NCBI RefSeq assembly: GCF_902493135.1
Contig: NZ_CABUOD010000007.1
Coordinates: 73,989 to 137,988 of the forward strand
Source of the DNA: an uncultured Parabacteroides sp.
GTDB lineage: Bacteria > Bacteroidota > Bacteroidia > Bacteroidales > Tannerellaceae
Length of the DNA: 64,000 nucleotides
Direction: 5' to 3'
Shown: piece by piece, positions 52,676 through 61,529 of the stretch
Numbering within the stretch: the stretch's first letter is position 1
Layout: each line of letters begins with the position of its first letter
Notes under the pieces: generated by a model
Told to the model about the DNA's origin: nothing
What the model saw: the letters and a program-made list of their open reading frames with translations, nothing else
Databases searched by the model: none
Program-made: the position numbers and the translations under genes

Positions 52676-54030
52676 TATAGTTCGTATCGTTTGATCTTAT
52701 TGTATAAAGTCTGTCGGGAAATCCCCAACTGGCTTGCGACGAGCGACAAATTGCCGCTATACTTGTCCATCGCGTTTTTGATCATGTTATATTCCATCTC
52801 TTCCAGCGTTGTCGCCTCTTGGGGAGCCGGTTCCCTTTTCGTCCGCGGAAAGTCGAAATCGTTACCGTCCAACACACTCTCTTCGGCAATGATCACGGCT
52901 TTCTCGATCGTGTGTTCGAGCTCCCGGATATTTCCGAACCAGGGTTGCGCTTTCAGCTTCTCTTTGGCATCCGGGCTGAGGCGCATGGCGGCTTTCCCAT
53001 AGATTCTGGCATATTTGGAAAGGAATATTTCGGTGAGCGGAACGATGTCTTCCGGCCGTTCCCGGAGAGGCGGTATCTCCACGTGGATCGTGTTGATGCG
53101 ATAGAGCAAGTCCTCGCGGAAATCCCCTTTCTGAACCATCTCCTGCAAGTCGCGGTTGGTCGCGCAAATCAGGCGGATGTTGACCGGGATAGGCGTATTG
53201 CTTCCCACACGCACGATGCTACGGCGTTGCAAGGCGGTCAGTAACTTGGCTTGCAAATGGTAGGAGAGGTTTCCGATCTCGTCCAGGAACAGGGTGCCGT
53301 TGTCGGCGACCTCGAATTTCCCCGGACGGTCTGCCCGCGCGTCGGTAAAGGCGCCTTTGACGTGCCCGAACAGTTCGCTTTCGAAAAGCGTTTCCGTAAT
53401 GGCTCCCATATCGACCGGCACCAATGTTTCCTTTTTCCGGTTGGAAAGCATGTGGATCTCGCGGGCCAGCATCTCCTTGCCGGTCCCGTTTTCACCCGTG
53501 ACCAATATGTTGGCGTCCGTCCGGGCGACTTTTTCGATCAGGGAACGGAGTTGTTGCATGGCGTTGCTTTCTCCCCAGAACATTCCGCTTTCTTTGGAGA
53601 CGACGAGTTTGCCCGTGTCGATCGCAATGCCTTTGCGGTTTGCCGTCCGGATATTATAGGCTGTTTTCAATGTTTCGAGCAGCTTGGCGTTGTCCCACGG
53701 CTTGACCACGAAATCGGTCGCCCCTTCCTTGATCCCCCGTACGGCCAGGTCGATATCCGCGTAGGCCGTAAAAAGAACGACCTGTATCGAAGCATCTTCC
53801 TTTTTTATTTCCGAAAGCCAGAACAACCCTTCGTTGCCGGTGTTGATACCGGCGCTGAAATTCATGTCCAGCAGGACTACGTCTATATTCTCGTCGTGTA
53901 GTGTCGCTTTTATCTTATTGGGAGTAGAGATCGTGATCACCTTCTCGAAGCACGTGCCTAACAACATCTGTACTGCGGTAAGGATCCCTTTGTTATCGTC
54001 TACTACCAGTATGGTGCCTTGTTTTGTCAT
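52675..54030 (-). CDS. Sigma-54-dependent response regulator (enhancer-binding protein)
   Basis: Residues 1-120 are a receiver domain with acidic D11-D12, phospho-acceptor D55 and K110. Residues about 150-380 are the AAA+ activator domain with Walker A GENGTGKE (179-186), the sigma-54 contact loop GAFTDA (226-231, GAFTGA in most) and the Walker B LFLDEIG. The C-terminal Fis-type HTH is in LVASQLGISRQTLYNKIKRYEL. It pairs with the kinase gene that overlaps its stop. It activates sigma-54 promoters; one lies 0.85 kb away upstream of tolC. Confidence 0.9.
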   Translation of the reverse strand: MTKQGTILVVDDNKGILTAVQMLLGTCFEKVITISTPNKIKATLHDENIDVVLLDMNFSAGINTGNEGLFWLSEIKKEDASIQVVLFTAYADIDLAVRGIKEGATDFVVKPWDNAKLLETLKTAYNIRTANRKGIAIDTGKLVVSKESGMFWGESNAMQQLRSLIEKVARTDANILVTGENGTGKEMLAREIHMLSNRKKETLVPVDMGAITETLFESELFGHVKGAFTDARADRPGKFEVADNGTLFLDEIGNLSYHLQAKLLTALQRRSIVRVGSNTPIPVNIRLICATNRDLQEMVQKGDFREDLLYRINTIHVEIPPLRERPEDIVPLTEIFLSKYARIYGKAAMRLSPDAKEKLKAQPWFGNIRELEHTIEKAVIIAEESVLDGNDFDFPRTKREPAPQEATTLEEMEYNMIKNAMDKYSGNLSLVASQLGISRQTLYNKIKRYEL

Positions 54031-54057
54031 GTATGGTTTATACGTTTTGATAAATGT

Positions 54058-54396
54058 CTATAGCATAGTCGTGATTTGTTTCTCCAATGCTTGCTTGATA
54101 AAAGCATTAATCGAAATGCCGGTGCGCTTTGCCAGCATTGCAACGCGGCTATGTATTTCGGGGGTCAGGCGCACATTCAATAATCCCGAATAACTCTTAT
54201 GAGGCTGTATCCCTTCTTCTTCGCAAAATGCGATATAATCATTGACTGCTTCATGAAAAGCATCCGTTAGTTCTTGAACACTTTGTCCTTCAAAATTGAC
54301 CATACCGTTAATTCCTTCTATTTTGCCGAAGAAAACACTATCCTCTTCACTGAAGTTGACGGAACCAATAAACCCTTTGTATTTTAATGTATTCAT
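54058..54396 (-). CDS. hicB: HicB-family antitoxin
   Basis: The 112-residue protein has the HicB partial RNase-H-like fold (VFFGKIEGINGMVNFEGQSVQELTDAFHEAVNDYI) and a C-terminal ribbon-helix-helix (RLTPEIHSRVAMLAKRTGISINAFIKQALEK). It neutralises HicA and represses the pair. It follows hicA by 15 bases, the usual order. Confidence 0.85.
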   Translation of the reverse strand: MNTLKYKGFIGSVNFSEEDSVFFGKIEGINGMVNFEGQSVQELTDAFHEAVNDYIAFCEEEGIQPHKSYSGLLNVRLTPEIHSRVAMLAKRTGISINAFIKQALEKQITTML

Positions 54397-54411
54397 AATT
54401 ATTTCCTTTCT

Positions 54412-54669
54412 TCATTTTATAAAACCTTCATTCGTCAGATCATTTAATACTTGTCTTATTGCATAACCTTTGATAATATTACCAGGGTGAGGTTTATGAA
54501 TCATTATGGGACGTTTATCTCCATTCTTAAATATAACTCTCGAACCGGATGTCTTGCCTTTATTTGATTTCTCATAACCAAATATGGATAGTAGACGTTC
54601 CATTTCCTCAAATGTGAAATTTGTAGGTAACGACTTGAAACGTTCGATAAGTTTTTCTTTTGTTCCCAT
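54412..54669 (-). CDS. hicA: HicA-family mRNA interferase toxin
   Basis: The 85-residue protein has the HicA pattern: LLSIFGYEKSNKGKTSGSRVIFKN followed by MIHKPHPGNIIKGYAIRQVL, with the His in HKPHP as the likely catalytic residue. HicA cuts mRNA during translation. At 85 residues it is slightly longer than the usual 60 to 80. It is paired with hicB. Confidence 0.85.
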   Translation of the reverse strand: MGTKEKLIERFKSLPTNFTFEEMERLLSIFGYEKSNKGKTSGSRVIFKNGDKRPIMIHKPHPGNIIKGYAIRQVLNDLTNEGFIK

Positions 54670-54688
54670 TTATGTATTTAAGTTTCTG

Positions 54689-54712
54689 CAAATGTAACTA
54701 CAAAATAGTTAC
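54689..54712 (-). promoter_or_regulatory. hicAB promoter with overlapping operator palindrome
   Basis: The -7 box TACATTTG lies at 54689-54696 on the minus strand. GTAACTA-N5-TAGTTAC at 54694-54712 overlaps it, as expected of the HicB autoregulatory operator. Confidence 0.6.
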
Positions 54713-54805
54713 AATCCAACAACAGTCGATGAGATTGTATGATCGGTATTGAAAAGTTCCGATTACGGCCCGAAAGCCGTTTCCATTGTCCAATTCTTTT
54801 ACAGC

Positions 54806-54826
54806 AGTGTCTAATTTTTGGACACT
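54806..54826. promoter_or_regulatory. Candidate enhancer site for the sigma-54 activator
   Basis: AGTGTC-N9-GACACT is a perfect 6-bp inverted repeat centred about 90 bases before the predicted tolC start, the usual distance for a Fis-type enhancer protein. Confidence 0.6.
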
Positions 54827-54879
54827 CGATAAAAAAGATGAATTTATTAATGCGTTGAAATCTAATATTTTGACTGTTT

Positions 54880-54895
54880 TGGCACGCTCTTTGCT
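54880..54895 (+). promoter_or_regulatory. Sigma-54 promoter (-24/-12) of tolC-hlyD
   Basis: TGGCACGCTCTTTGCT has GG at 54881-54882 and GC at 54893-54894, ten bases apart. The start site would be near 54906, 17 bases before the tolC ATG. Confidence 0.75.
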
Positions 54896-54922
54896 TTTTA
54901 TCAGGTAGAAAATAACATAGCA

Positions 54923-56257
54923 ATGAAAAAGATCATATTTACAACAGTACTTTCTTTTGCCCTGGCAACCTCGGTAATGGCGCAGGATAAAATATGGAGT
55001 TTGGACGAGTGCATGCGATATGCGGTGGAGAACAGCCCGAAGGTGAAGCAGCAGCTTTATACCAACAATACGTACAAGGCCGAACATCAGTCCGCCATAG
55101 CTTCTTTTTTGCCTTCGATCAGCACGCAAGTGGATGCGCAGTACCGGTTCGGACGCTCGGTAGACCCCGAAACGAATACATACGTAAACACTTCTACCTT
55201 TAACAACGGTTACGGGGCTTATGCTTCTCTGCCGCTTTTCAGAGGGGGGCAACTGATCAACAAATGGCGTTTGGCAAATGTGAACCGCCACATGGGGAGA
55301 AATGATTTGCAAAAGCAGAAAGATGATTTGGCAATCAGCATTATGGATGCCTTTATTACGGTTGTCTATTATCAGGGACTGGTGAAGATGTGTTCCGAAA
55401 AATTGGAAGACAGCCAGCGCCTTCTATACAAAACACGCCGTCAGGAAGAATTGGGTTTGAAAGGAAAGGCGGACGTTGCCCAGATCGAATCGCAGGTAGC
55501 CGGTGACGATTACAATCTGACGCATCAGCAGAACCTTTATAATACGGCGATGATGACTCTGAAGAACGCGATGAACTATCCGTCGGATTTGGCACTCGAT
55601 GTCGATACGGTTGTCCCTCCCGTACAAGATCTATTGGCCGGGGAATCGGTCAGTGCCATTCAGGATTATGCTATGGCAAACAATCCGACTGCTTTGCAGG
55701 CCGCCTTCCAATTGAAAACCAGTAAGATGAACTATCTGATAGCAAAAGGGAAGTTACTTCCGTCTCTTTCCGTCGAAGCCGGTATCAGTACCAGTTATTT
55801 TGAGAATTTGAAATCGGAAAACGCTCCCGCTGCTTTTAAAAGCCAATTTAAAAACAACCGTGGAGAATATATTTATTTTAGCTTCAGTTTCCCTTTGTTT
55901 GACGGCTTGTCCCGGATTACCAATATGCGCCAGGCCCGCAACAATGTCCGGATCGCTTATGAAAAGCAAACTGAAACGTTGCGTCAGTTGCAGAATGATG
56001 TAGAGCAAGCCGTTCTCGATCGGGAGGGCTATGCGAAAGAAACGATCCAGATGGAGAAGAAAGTGAAGGCCGATGCTTTGGCTTATCAGGTTACTCTGCG
56101 TAAATTTGAGGAAGGATTGATGAGTCCGCTCGATGTGCAGACAAATGCGACCACTTTGTTGAACTCGAAGGCCGATCTTTTACAGAGGCGTTTGCTCTAC
56201 TTGATGAAATGCCGCCAGGTTGATTATTATAAAGGGCAACCGTTGATTAAAAATTAA
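54923..56257 (+). CDS. TolC-family outer-membrane efflux channel
   Basis: The signal peptide (residues 1-20, ending MAQD) is followed by a 444-residue TolC-type protein with long alpha-helical repeats. Signature positions include SFLPSISTQVDAQYRFGRSVDPET and LPSLSVEAGISTSYF, the latter beginning the second internal repeat. It forms the outer-membrane exit duct of a tripartite pump together with the adaptor 50 bases downstream. It is transcribed from the sigma-54 promoter. Confidence 0.88.
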   Translation: MKKIIFTTVLSFALATSVMAQDKIWSLDECMRYAVENSPKVKQQLYTNNTYKAEHQSAIASFLPSISTQVDAQYRFGRSVDPETNTYVNTSTFNNGYGAYASLPLFRGGQLINKWRLANVNRHMGRNDLQKQKDDLAISIMDAFITVVYYQGLVKMCSEKLEDSQRLLYKTRRQEELGLKGKADVAQIESQVAGDDYNLTHQQNLYNTAMMTLKNAMNYPSDLALDVDTVVPPVQDLLAGESVSAIQDYAMANNPTALQAAFQLKTSKMNYLIAKGKLLPSLSVEAGISTSYFENLKSENAPAAFKSQFKNNRGEYIYFSFSFPLFDGLSRITNMRQARNNVRIAYEKQTETLRQLQNDVEQAVLDREGYAKETIQMEKKVKADALAYQVTLRKFEEGLMSPLDVQTNATTLLNSKADLLQRRLLYLMKCRQVDYYKGQPLIKN

Positions 56258-56307
56258 AAATTAAGAATTAAGAATTAAAAAATAAAAAATAAAAAAAATA
56301 TACGATC

Positions 56308-57558
56308 ATGGATATACAGTTAGAGAAAAAGAAAGGTCTTCAGAAGAAGCATATTCCTTATGTAGCAGGTGGCGCTTTTTTCCTGGTTTTGGTGGGATGG
56401 ATCGTTTTCGGTGATCATGCTTCGACGTTGAAGGTGGACGCCCGTGGTGTCAATATCGGGAATGTGACGAAAGAGCAGTTCAATGATTTCGTCCGTGTGA
56501 ACGGCCAGGTACAGCCCATTACGGTCGTGCAGCTCAGCCCGGAAGAAGGCGGTATCGTACAGGAGAAAGTAGTGGAAGAAGGGGCGCAGGTGAAGAAAGG
56601 GGATGTGATCATCCGTCTTTCCAATTCAAACCTCGACTTGCAAATTCTCGACGCCGAAGCCCAATTGGCTGAAAAGCAGAACTTCCTTCGTAATACGCAG
56701 GTGGCGATGGAACAGGATAAATTGAACAATCAGCTCGAAAAAGCCCAGTTGGATGTCGACATGACGCGTTACCGTCGTGCTTATAACCAGCAAAAAAAGT
56801 TGTATGAGGAAAACCTGATTGCAAAGGAGGAATTCCTGAAAGCGAAAGAAGATTTTGAATTGGCAAGCAAGAAATATGACTTGGTCGTGGAACGTTTGCG
56901 CCAGGATTCGATCTCCCGCACGATCCAGATGGACGAAATGGAAACCAGTTTGTCCAATATGCGTAAAAATATTGCCTTGGTGCATGAACGCAAGGAGCAT
57001 TTGAATGTCCGCTCGCAGATCGACGGTGAATTGGGATTGCTGGATGTCGTATTGGGCCAGAATGTTTCGGCCGGGCAGAAGATCGGGCAGATAAACGACT
57101 TGTCGGACTATAAGATCGAAGCTCTGATCGACGAACATTATATCGACCGGGTAAAAAAAGGCTTGTCCGCGACGTTCGAACGCCAGGGAGCCGATTTTGA
57201 ATTGAGCGTGCGCAAAGTGTATCCGGAAGTGCGTGACGGCAAGTTCCGTACGGATTTCGTCTTCACCGGCGAACGTCCTGACAATATCCGTAGCGGACAG
57301 ACCTATTACATTAACCTCGAACTCGGACAACCGACGGAAAGCATCATCATCCCGCGTGGAACCTTCTTCCAGAGCACAGGCGGCAGCTGGATATTCGTTC
57401 TTGACAAAGACGGCAAGAAAGCTTATCGCCGCAAGATCAAGATCGGCCGACAGAACCCGCAATATTACGAAGTCATCGATGGCCTGGAGGCCGGTGAGAA
57501 GGTAATCGTTTCCAGCTATGAGAGCTATAAGGACAACGAGGTGCTGGTACTGGAATAA
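56308..57558 (+). CDS. HlyD/MacA-family periplasmic adaptor
   Basis: An N-terminal membrane anchor (residues about 18-38) is followed by the adaptor fold. The biotinyl-lipoyl half-motifs are VQLSPEEGGIVQEKVVEEGAQVKKGD and LNVRSQIDGELGLLDVVLGQNVSAGQ, and a long coiled coil lies between them (residues about 115-220). It links TolC to an inner-membrane pump. No ATPase or permease gene follows; the next gene is a serpin. Confidence 0.88.
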   Translation: MDIQLEKKKGLQKKHIPYVAGGAFFLVLVGWIVFGDHASTLKVDARGVNIGNVTKEQFNDFVRVNGQVQPITVVQLSPEEGGIVQEKVVEEGAQVKKGDVIIRLSNSNLDLQILDAEAQLAEKQNFLRNTQVAMEQDKLNNQLEKAQLDVDMTRYRRAYNQQKKLYEENLIAKEEFLKAKEDFELASKKYDLVVERLRQDSISRTIQMDEMETSLSNMRKNIALVHERKEHLNVRSQIDGELGLLDVVLGQNVSAGQKIGQINDLSDYKIEALIDEHYIDRVKKGLSATFERQGADFELSVRKVYPEVRDGKFRTDFVFTGERPDNIRSGQTYYINLELGQPTESIIIPRGTFFQSTGGSWIFVLDKDGKKAYRRKIKIGRQNPQYYEVIDGLEAGEKVIVSSYESYKDNEVLVLE

Positions 57559-57580
57559 TTTAGATGTAAATTTTCTTTCC

Positions 57581-57616
57581 AATAAATGCAAGGTTTCTTT
57601 TCGCCTTGCATTTATT
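57581..57616 (+). terminator. Hairpin after hlyD
   Basis: AATAAATGCAAGG pairs with CCTTGCATTTATT, a 13-bp stem with a 10-base loop, so transcription of tolC-hlyD probably ends or pauses here. Confidence 0.6.
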
Positions 57617-57650
57617 GTATATAAACGATAATCAAACAACGAAAAGAATC

Positions 57651-58889
57651 ATGAAAAAACTTGTTTTTGCTTTGCTTGCACTTTGTGCATTCGCTTCTTG
57701 TGACAATGGTGACGATATCCCCCGTAAGAAAGACCGTACGGATATTCCGCTGACGAAGTCCGAACAGGCCTTGGCGGATGCCGGCAATGACTTTGCTTTC
57801 TCTTTGTTCCGCCGGGTCAGTAGCAGCCATGCGCAACCGTCCAATATTATCCTGTCGCCGATCAGTGTGAACTACATGATGTCCATGCTGAACAACGGGG
57901 CAGCCGGCAAGACGACGGAAGAAATATCCCGTACACTTGGATTCGGAGAATCCAAGCCGGAGGAAATAAACGCGTATAACCGGAAGATGATCGTCGCCTC
58001 GGCTGATCTCGATCCGCAGGTAACGGTGCATACGGCAAACTCTATTTGGGTAAGGGACGGTTTCGACATTCTGCCTGCTTTCCGGGAAAGCAATGAATCC
58101 TATTACAAGGCATCCGTGCGCAATCTGGATTTTTCCAAGCCGGATGCATTGGAACAGATCAACGGCTGGACGGCCAAGAATACGGATGGCAGGATTCCTG
58201 AGATTTTGAAAAAGATCAGTCCGAATGCCTGTATCTATCTGCTGAATGCGATTGCCTTTCGGGGCGAATGGAGCACGCCTTTCGAGAAAAGCAGTACGAA
58301 AAAGGAGGTCTTTACGGATGCAAAGGGGCGTGAACAGGAAGTGCAGATGATGAATGCCACTTATGACGGTATCGTATATGAACATGAAAAATACCGTATG
58401 TTGTCACGTTCGTATGGCAACGGCGCTTTTTCCATGTCCGTCCTGTTGCCGGATGAAGGTGTGACGAATGCCGAAGTGATCGCCTCGCTGAATGGTACGT
58501 CTTGGAAACAACTTTTCCAGAATCGCAATGGTTACAAGATTCATTTGAAACTTCCCCGTTTCGCAACCTCTTACGATATTAACCTCAATGACGCGTTGCA
58601 ATCGTTAGGGATTGTTTCCGCCTATTCTTCCGATGCTGCTGATTTCTCCAAATTGAGCACGAGACGTATTTTCTTGTCACGCGCCCTGCAAAAGGCCCGT
58701 ATCGAAGTCGATGAAGAAGGGACGAAAGCCGAAACGGTTACCTTGGGCGAGGGATGGGTTTCTTCCCCCGGCCCCCGGCCGGAAATGCAGAAGATGGATT
58801 TCTTCGTGAACCGTCCGTTCATCTACCTGATAAGCGAATACAGCACAGGAGCAATCTATTTCATAGGAGAGGTGAACCGGATTGAGTAA
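57651..58889 (+). CDS. Serpin-family protease inhibitor, lipoprotein
   Basis: The ATG at 57651 opens a lipoprotein signal with lipobox FASC (Cys17); the upstream in-frame codons from 57606 lie inside the hairpin region. The serpin core is clear: NIILSPISVNYMMSMLNNGAAGKTTEEI, the breach/shutter segments, and the reactive-loop hinge EEGTKAETVT, then FFVNRPFIYLI near the end. The hinge has Gly and Thr at P15 and P14 but Lys and Glu at P13 and P11, where small residues are usual. It may still inhibit a serine or cysteine protease at the cell surface. It overlaps the convergent flavoprotein gene by 29 bases. Confidence 0.88.
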   Translation: MKKLVFALLALCAFASCDNGDDIPRKKDRTDIPLTKSEQALADAGNDFAFSLFRRVSSSHAQPSNIILSPISVNYMMSMLNNGAAGKTTEEISRTLGFGESKPEEINAYNRKMIVASADLDPQVTVHTANSIWVRDGFDILPAFRESNESYYKASVRNLDFSKPDALEQINGWTAKNTDGRIPEILKKISPNACIYLLNAIAFRGEWSTPFEKSSTKKEVFTDAKGREQEVQMMNATYDGIVYEHEKYRMLSRSYGNGAFSMSVLLPDEGVTNAEVIASLNGTSWKQLFQNRNGYKIHLKLPRFATSYDINLNDALQSLGIVSAYSSDAADFSKLSTRRIFLSRALQKARIEVDEEGTKAETVTLGEGWVSSPGPRPEMQKMDFFVNRPFIYLISEYSTGAIYFIGEVNRIE

Positions 58890-59823
58890 AGGTTTTTAGA
58901 TATCCATTGCGGAAATCTTCTATAATCTCTTTCACGACTTCGTCCGCCGTCTGTGTTTCCCGGAATAAGGATGCGACTTGTCCGATCTCCAACTCGCCTT
59001 CCTCCAGATCGCCTTCGAAAATGCCTTTCTTGGCGCGGCCTTTCCCTAACAGTTCTTTCATTTCCTCGACGGACGCGCCACGGGCTTCGGCCTCTTCGAC
59101 GGCAGTTGTGAAACTTCCTTTTACCAGGCGGGTGGGAGAGAGTTTCTTCAACAAGAGCTTCGTGTCGCCTTCGTTCAGGTTGAGGCACAATCGCTTGAAG
59201 TTCTCATGTGCGGAACTTTCTTTCGTCAGGGCGAAACGCGTACCGATCTGGACTCCTTCGGCTCCGAGAACGAAAGTAGCCAACATGGCGCTACCTGTTC
59301 CGATCCCTCCGGCAGCCATTAGCGGGAGAGAGGTGGCGCGGCGTACGGCGGGGATCAGGCAAAGAGTCGTTGTCTCTTCGCGGCCGTTATGCCCGCCGGC
59401 TTCAAACCCTTCGGCGACTATGGCGTCGACGCCGGCCTGTTCGCATTTGACGGCGAACTTGGAGCTGCTGACGACATGGGCGACTTTCATCCCGTGTCCT
59501 TTCAGAAATCCCGTCCATGTTTTGGGGTTGCCGGCGGAGGTGAAAACGATCTTTACGCCTTCTTCCACCAAAATAGTCATCAAGGCGTCGATCTCCGGGT
59601 ACATCAAAGGGACATTTACGCCAAAGGGTTTGTCGGTGGCTGCCTGGCATTTACGGATATGTTCGCGTAGAACGTCCGGATGCATGGAGCCTGCACCGAT
59701 CAATCCGAGACCACCTGCGTTGCTGACCGCCGAGGCGAGCCGCCAACCGCTGCACCAAACCATTCCGCCTTGTATAATCGGGTATTGAATACCGAAAAGT
59801 TGACTTATTCTATTCATATTCAT
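58861..59823 (-). CDS. FabK / nitronate-monooxygenase-like flavoprotein
   Basis: The 320-residue protein is an FMN-binding TIM barrel. It has FGIQYPIIQGGMVWCSGWRLASAVSNAGGLG at the start, IVAEGFEAGGHNG with the catalytic His, PLMAAGGIGTGSAMLA and the phosphate-binding GAEGVQIGTRFA. In FabK this fold reduces enoyl-ACP; in nitronate monooxygenase it oxidises alkyl nitronates. The AGGHNG segment favours FabK-type activity but the sequence alone does not decide. It overlaps the serpin gene end to end. Confidence 0.82.
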   Translation of the reverse strand: MNMNRISQLFGIQYPIIQGGMVWCSGWRLASAVSNAGGLGLIGAGSMHPDVLREHIRKCQAATDKPFGVNVPLMYPEIDALMTILVEEGVKIVFTSAGNPKTWTGFLKGHGMKVAHVVSSSKFAVKCEQAGVDAIVAEGFEAGGHNGREETTTLCLIPAVRRATSLPLMAAGGIGTGSAMLATFVLGAEGVQIGTRFALTKESSAHENFKRLCLNLNEGDTKLLLKKLSPTRLVKGSFTTAVEEAEARGASVEEMKELLGKGRAKKGIFEGDLEEGELEIGQVASLFRETQTADEVVKEIIEDFRNGYLKTFTQSGSPLL

Positions 59824-59889
59824 CTTTTATTTAGTTCGTATAGATTGCAATATTAATAAAATATGTAGCTTATTCTCATCAACTATAGC

Positions 59890-59897
59890 TATATTTG
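59890..59897 (+). promoter_or_regulatory. -7 promoter element of the sulfatase gene
   Basis: TATATTTG matches TAnnTTTG; the leader would be about 54 nt. Confidence 0.6.
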
Positions 59898-59957
59898 CGA
59901 CTTATCACAAGTTTTAAGTAAAGGCTATTACAATCTAACACACAAATCGATAAACGA

Positions 59958-61481
59958 ATGAGACACTATTCTATTCCTTTGATGGGAACTCTGGGAGCTT
60001 TTTCTTTGCCGGTGCTGGCGCAAACATCTCCCCAAAAACCTAATATCGTAGTAATTGTTGCGGATGACCTGGGCTACGGAGACTTGAGTTGTTATGGTGC
60101 GACTGCCCTTCATACGCCCGGTATGGACCGGATCGCCAACGAAGGGTTGCGCTTTACGCAGGGCTATTGCATGGCGGCCACCTCGACGCCGAGCCGCTAT
60201 TCACTTCTGACCGGTCTTTACCCCTGGACAAATACCGATGCGAAGATACTGCCCGGAAATGCCGCCCTGATCATCAACACGCAACAAGTGACTTTGCCGA
60301 AAGTGATGAAACAGGCCGGTTATGTGACCGGCTCCGTAGGCAAATGGCATCTGGGCTTGGGTGACGGGGGAGTGGACTGGAACAAAACCGTCTATCCCGG
60401 AGCAAAGGAAGTCGGGTATGACTATTCGTTTATCCAGGCGGCTACCAATGACCGGGTTCCTTGTATCTTCATCGAAAACGGGAAAGGGGTCGGCCTGCAA
60501 CCGGATGATCCTCTTTATGTCAGCTATAAGGAAAACTTTCCCGGTGAACCGACCGGGAAGGATAACCCCGAACTGCTCCGCATGCATCCCAGTGTAGGCC
60601 ATGCCGGCTCCATCGTGAACGGTGTCCCCCGCATCGGTTTCCAGAAGGGGGGTAAGACGGCCCAATGGAAAGATGAAGATATGGCCGAGTTGTTCCTCGA
60701 AAAGGCAAAAGGCTTTATGCAGGCGAATAAGGACCAACCTTTCTTCCTTTATTACGGTTTGCATCAACCGCATGTGCCTCGCGTGCCGAATCAGAAGTTT
60801 GCAGGCAAGTCGGGGATGGGGCCGCGTGGCGATGTGATCCTCGAAGCGGACTGGTGCGTGACGGAGTTCCTGAAGGAAATGGACCGCCTCGGCCTGGCCG
60901 AGAATACGCTGGTGATCTTTACGAGCGATAACGGTCCTGTTCTGGATGACGGCTATCAGGACCGGGCGGTCGAGTTGGTGGGTGATCATAAGATCGCCGG
61001 ACCGTACCGTGGCGGCAAGACAAGTCTGTATGACGGAGGGACCTGCGTGCCTTTCCTGCTCCGCTGGCCGGCTGTGGTCAAACCGGCTGTTTCGGACGCG
61101 CTGGTTTGCCAGATGGACCTGCTGGCTTCGCTGGCGGCGCTGACGGGACAGGCCTATCCGGATAAGACCGATAGCCAGAACATATTGCCTGTCTTTTTGG
61201 GAAATAGCGATCAGGGACGCCGCGAACTGGTGATAGAAGGGTACTACAACTATGCTTTCCGCCAGGGCGACTGGGTGATGATCCCGCCTTATCCCGATTA
61301 TTATGGCGATAAGGAAGAAGCGGAGTTTGCGGGTTTCAGCGATTGCTATCAATTATATAATGTAAAGGAGGATCCGGGGCAGCGCAATAATCTGGCGACC
61401 AGGGAGCCGCGCCGTCTCCGACAGATGATGATGCGTTTTGAACAATTGAAAAGAGAGACGGGCAAGAAGACCAATTTTTAG
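59958..61481 (+). CDS. Secreted serine-type sulfatase (S1 family)
   Basis: The signal peptide ends near LAQTS. Metal ligands D36 and D37 lie in IVVIVADDLGYGD. The active-site motif is S76-T77-P78-S79-R80 in the S-x-P-S-R-x3-L-T-G pattern, so the catalytic formylglycine is made from Ser by the anaerobic maturase anSME. Further conserved pieces are SVGKWHLG and FTSDNGPVL. It probably removes sulfate from mucin or host glycans; the exact linkage is unknown. It is followed by an M3 peptidase with its own promoter. Confidence 0.92.
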   Translation: MRHYSIPLMGTLGAFSLPVLAQTSPQKPNIVVIVADDLGYGDLSCYGATALHTPGMDRIANEGLRFTQGYCMAATSTPSRYSLLTGLYPWTNTDAKILPGNAALIINTQQVTLPKVMKQAGYVTGSVGKWHLGLGDGGVDWNKTVYPGAKEVGYDYSFIQAATNDRVPCIFIENGKGVGLQPDDPLYVSYKENFPGEPTGKDNPELLRMHPSVGHAGSIVNGVPRIGFQKGGKTAQWKDEDMAELFLEKAKGFMQANKDQPFFLYYGLHQPHVPRVPNQKFAGKSGMGPRGDVILEADWCVTEFLKEMDRLGLAENTLVIFTSDNGPVLDDGYQDRAVELVGDHKIAGPYRGGKTSLYDGGTCVPFLLRWPAVVKPAVSDALVCQMDLLASLAALTGQAYPDKTDSQNILPVFLGNSDQGRRELVIEGYYNYAFRQGDWVMIPPYPDYYGDKEEAEFAGFSDCYQLYNVKEDPGQRNNLATREPRRLRQMMMRFEQLKRETGKKTNF

Positions 61482-61491
61482 TTTAATTACA

Positions 61492-61499
61492 TACCTTTG
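61492..61499 (+). promoter_or_regulatory. -7 promoter element that decides the start of the M3 peptidase gene
   Basis: TACCTTTG matches TAnnTTTG. The start site near 61506 lies after an in-frame ATG at 61497, leaving 61530 as the start. Confidence 0.65.
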
Positions 61500-61529
61500 C
61501 GGTCAGAACATATAAATATAATTACAGAC

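Noticed and set aside
60201..61352. Antisense frame of 383 codons opposite the sulfatase
   Set aside because: The sulfatase has clear motifs across its whole length; the antisense frame shows none.
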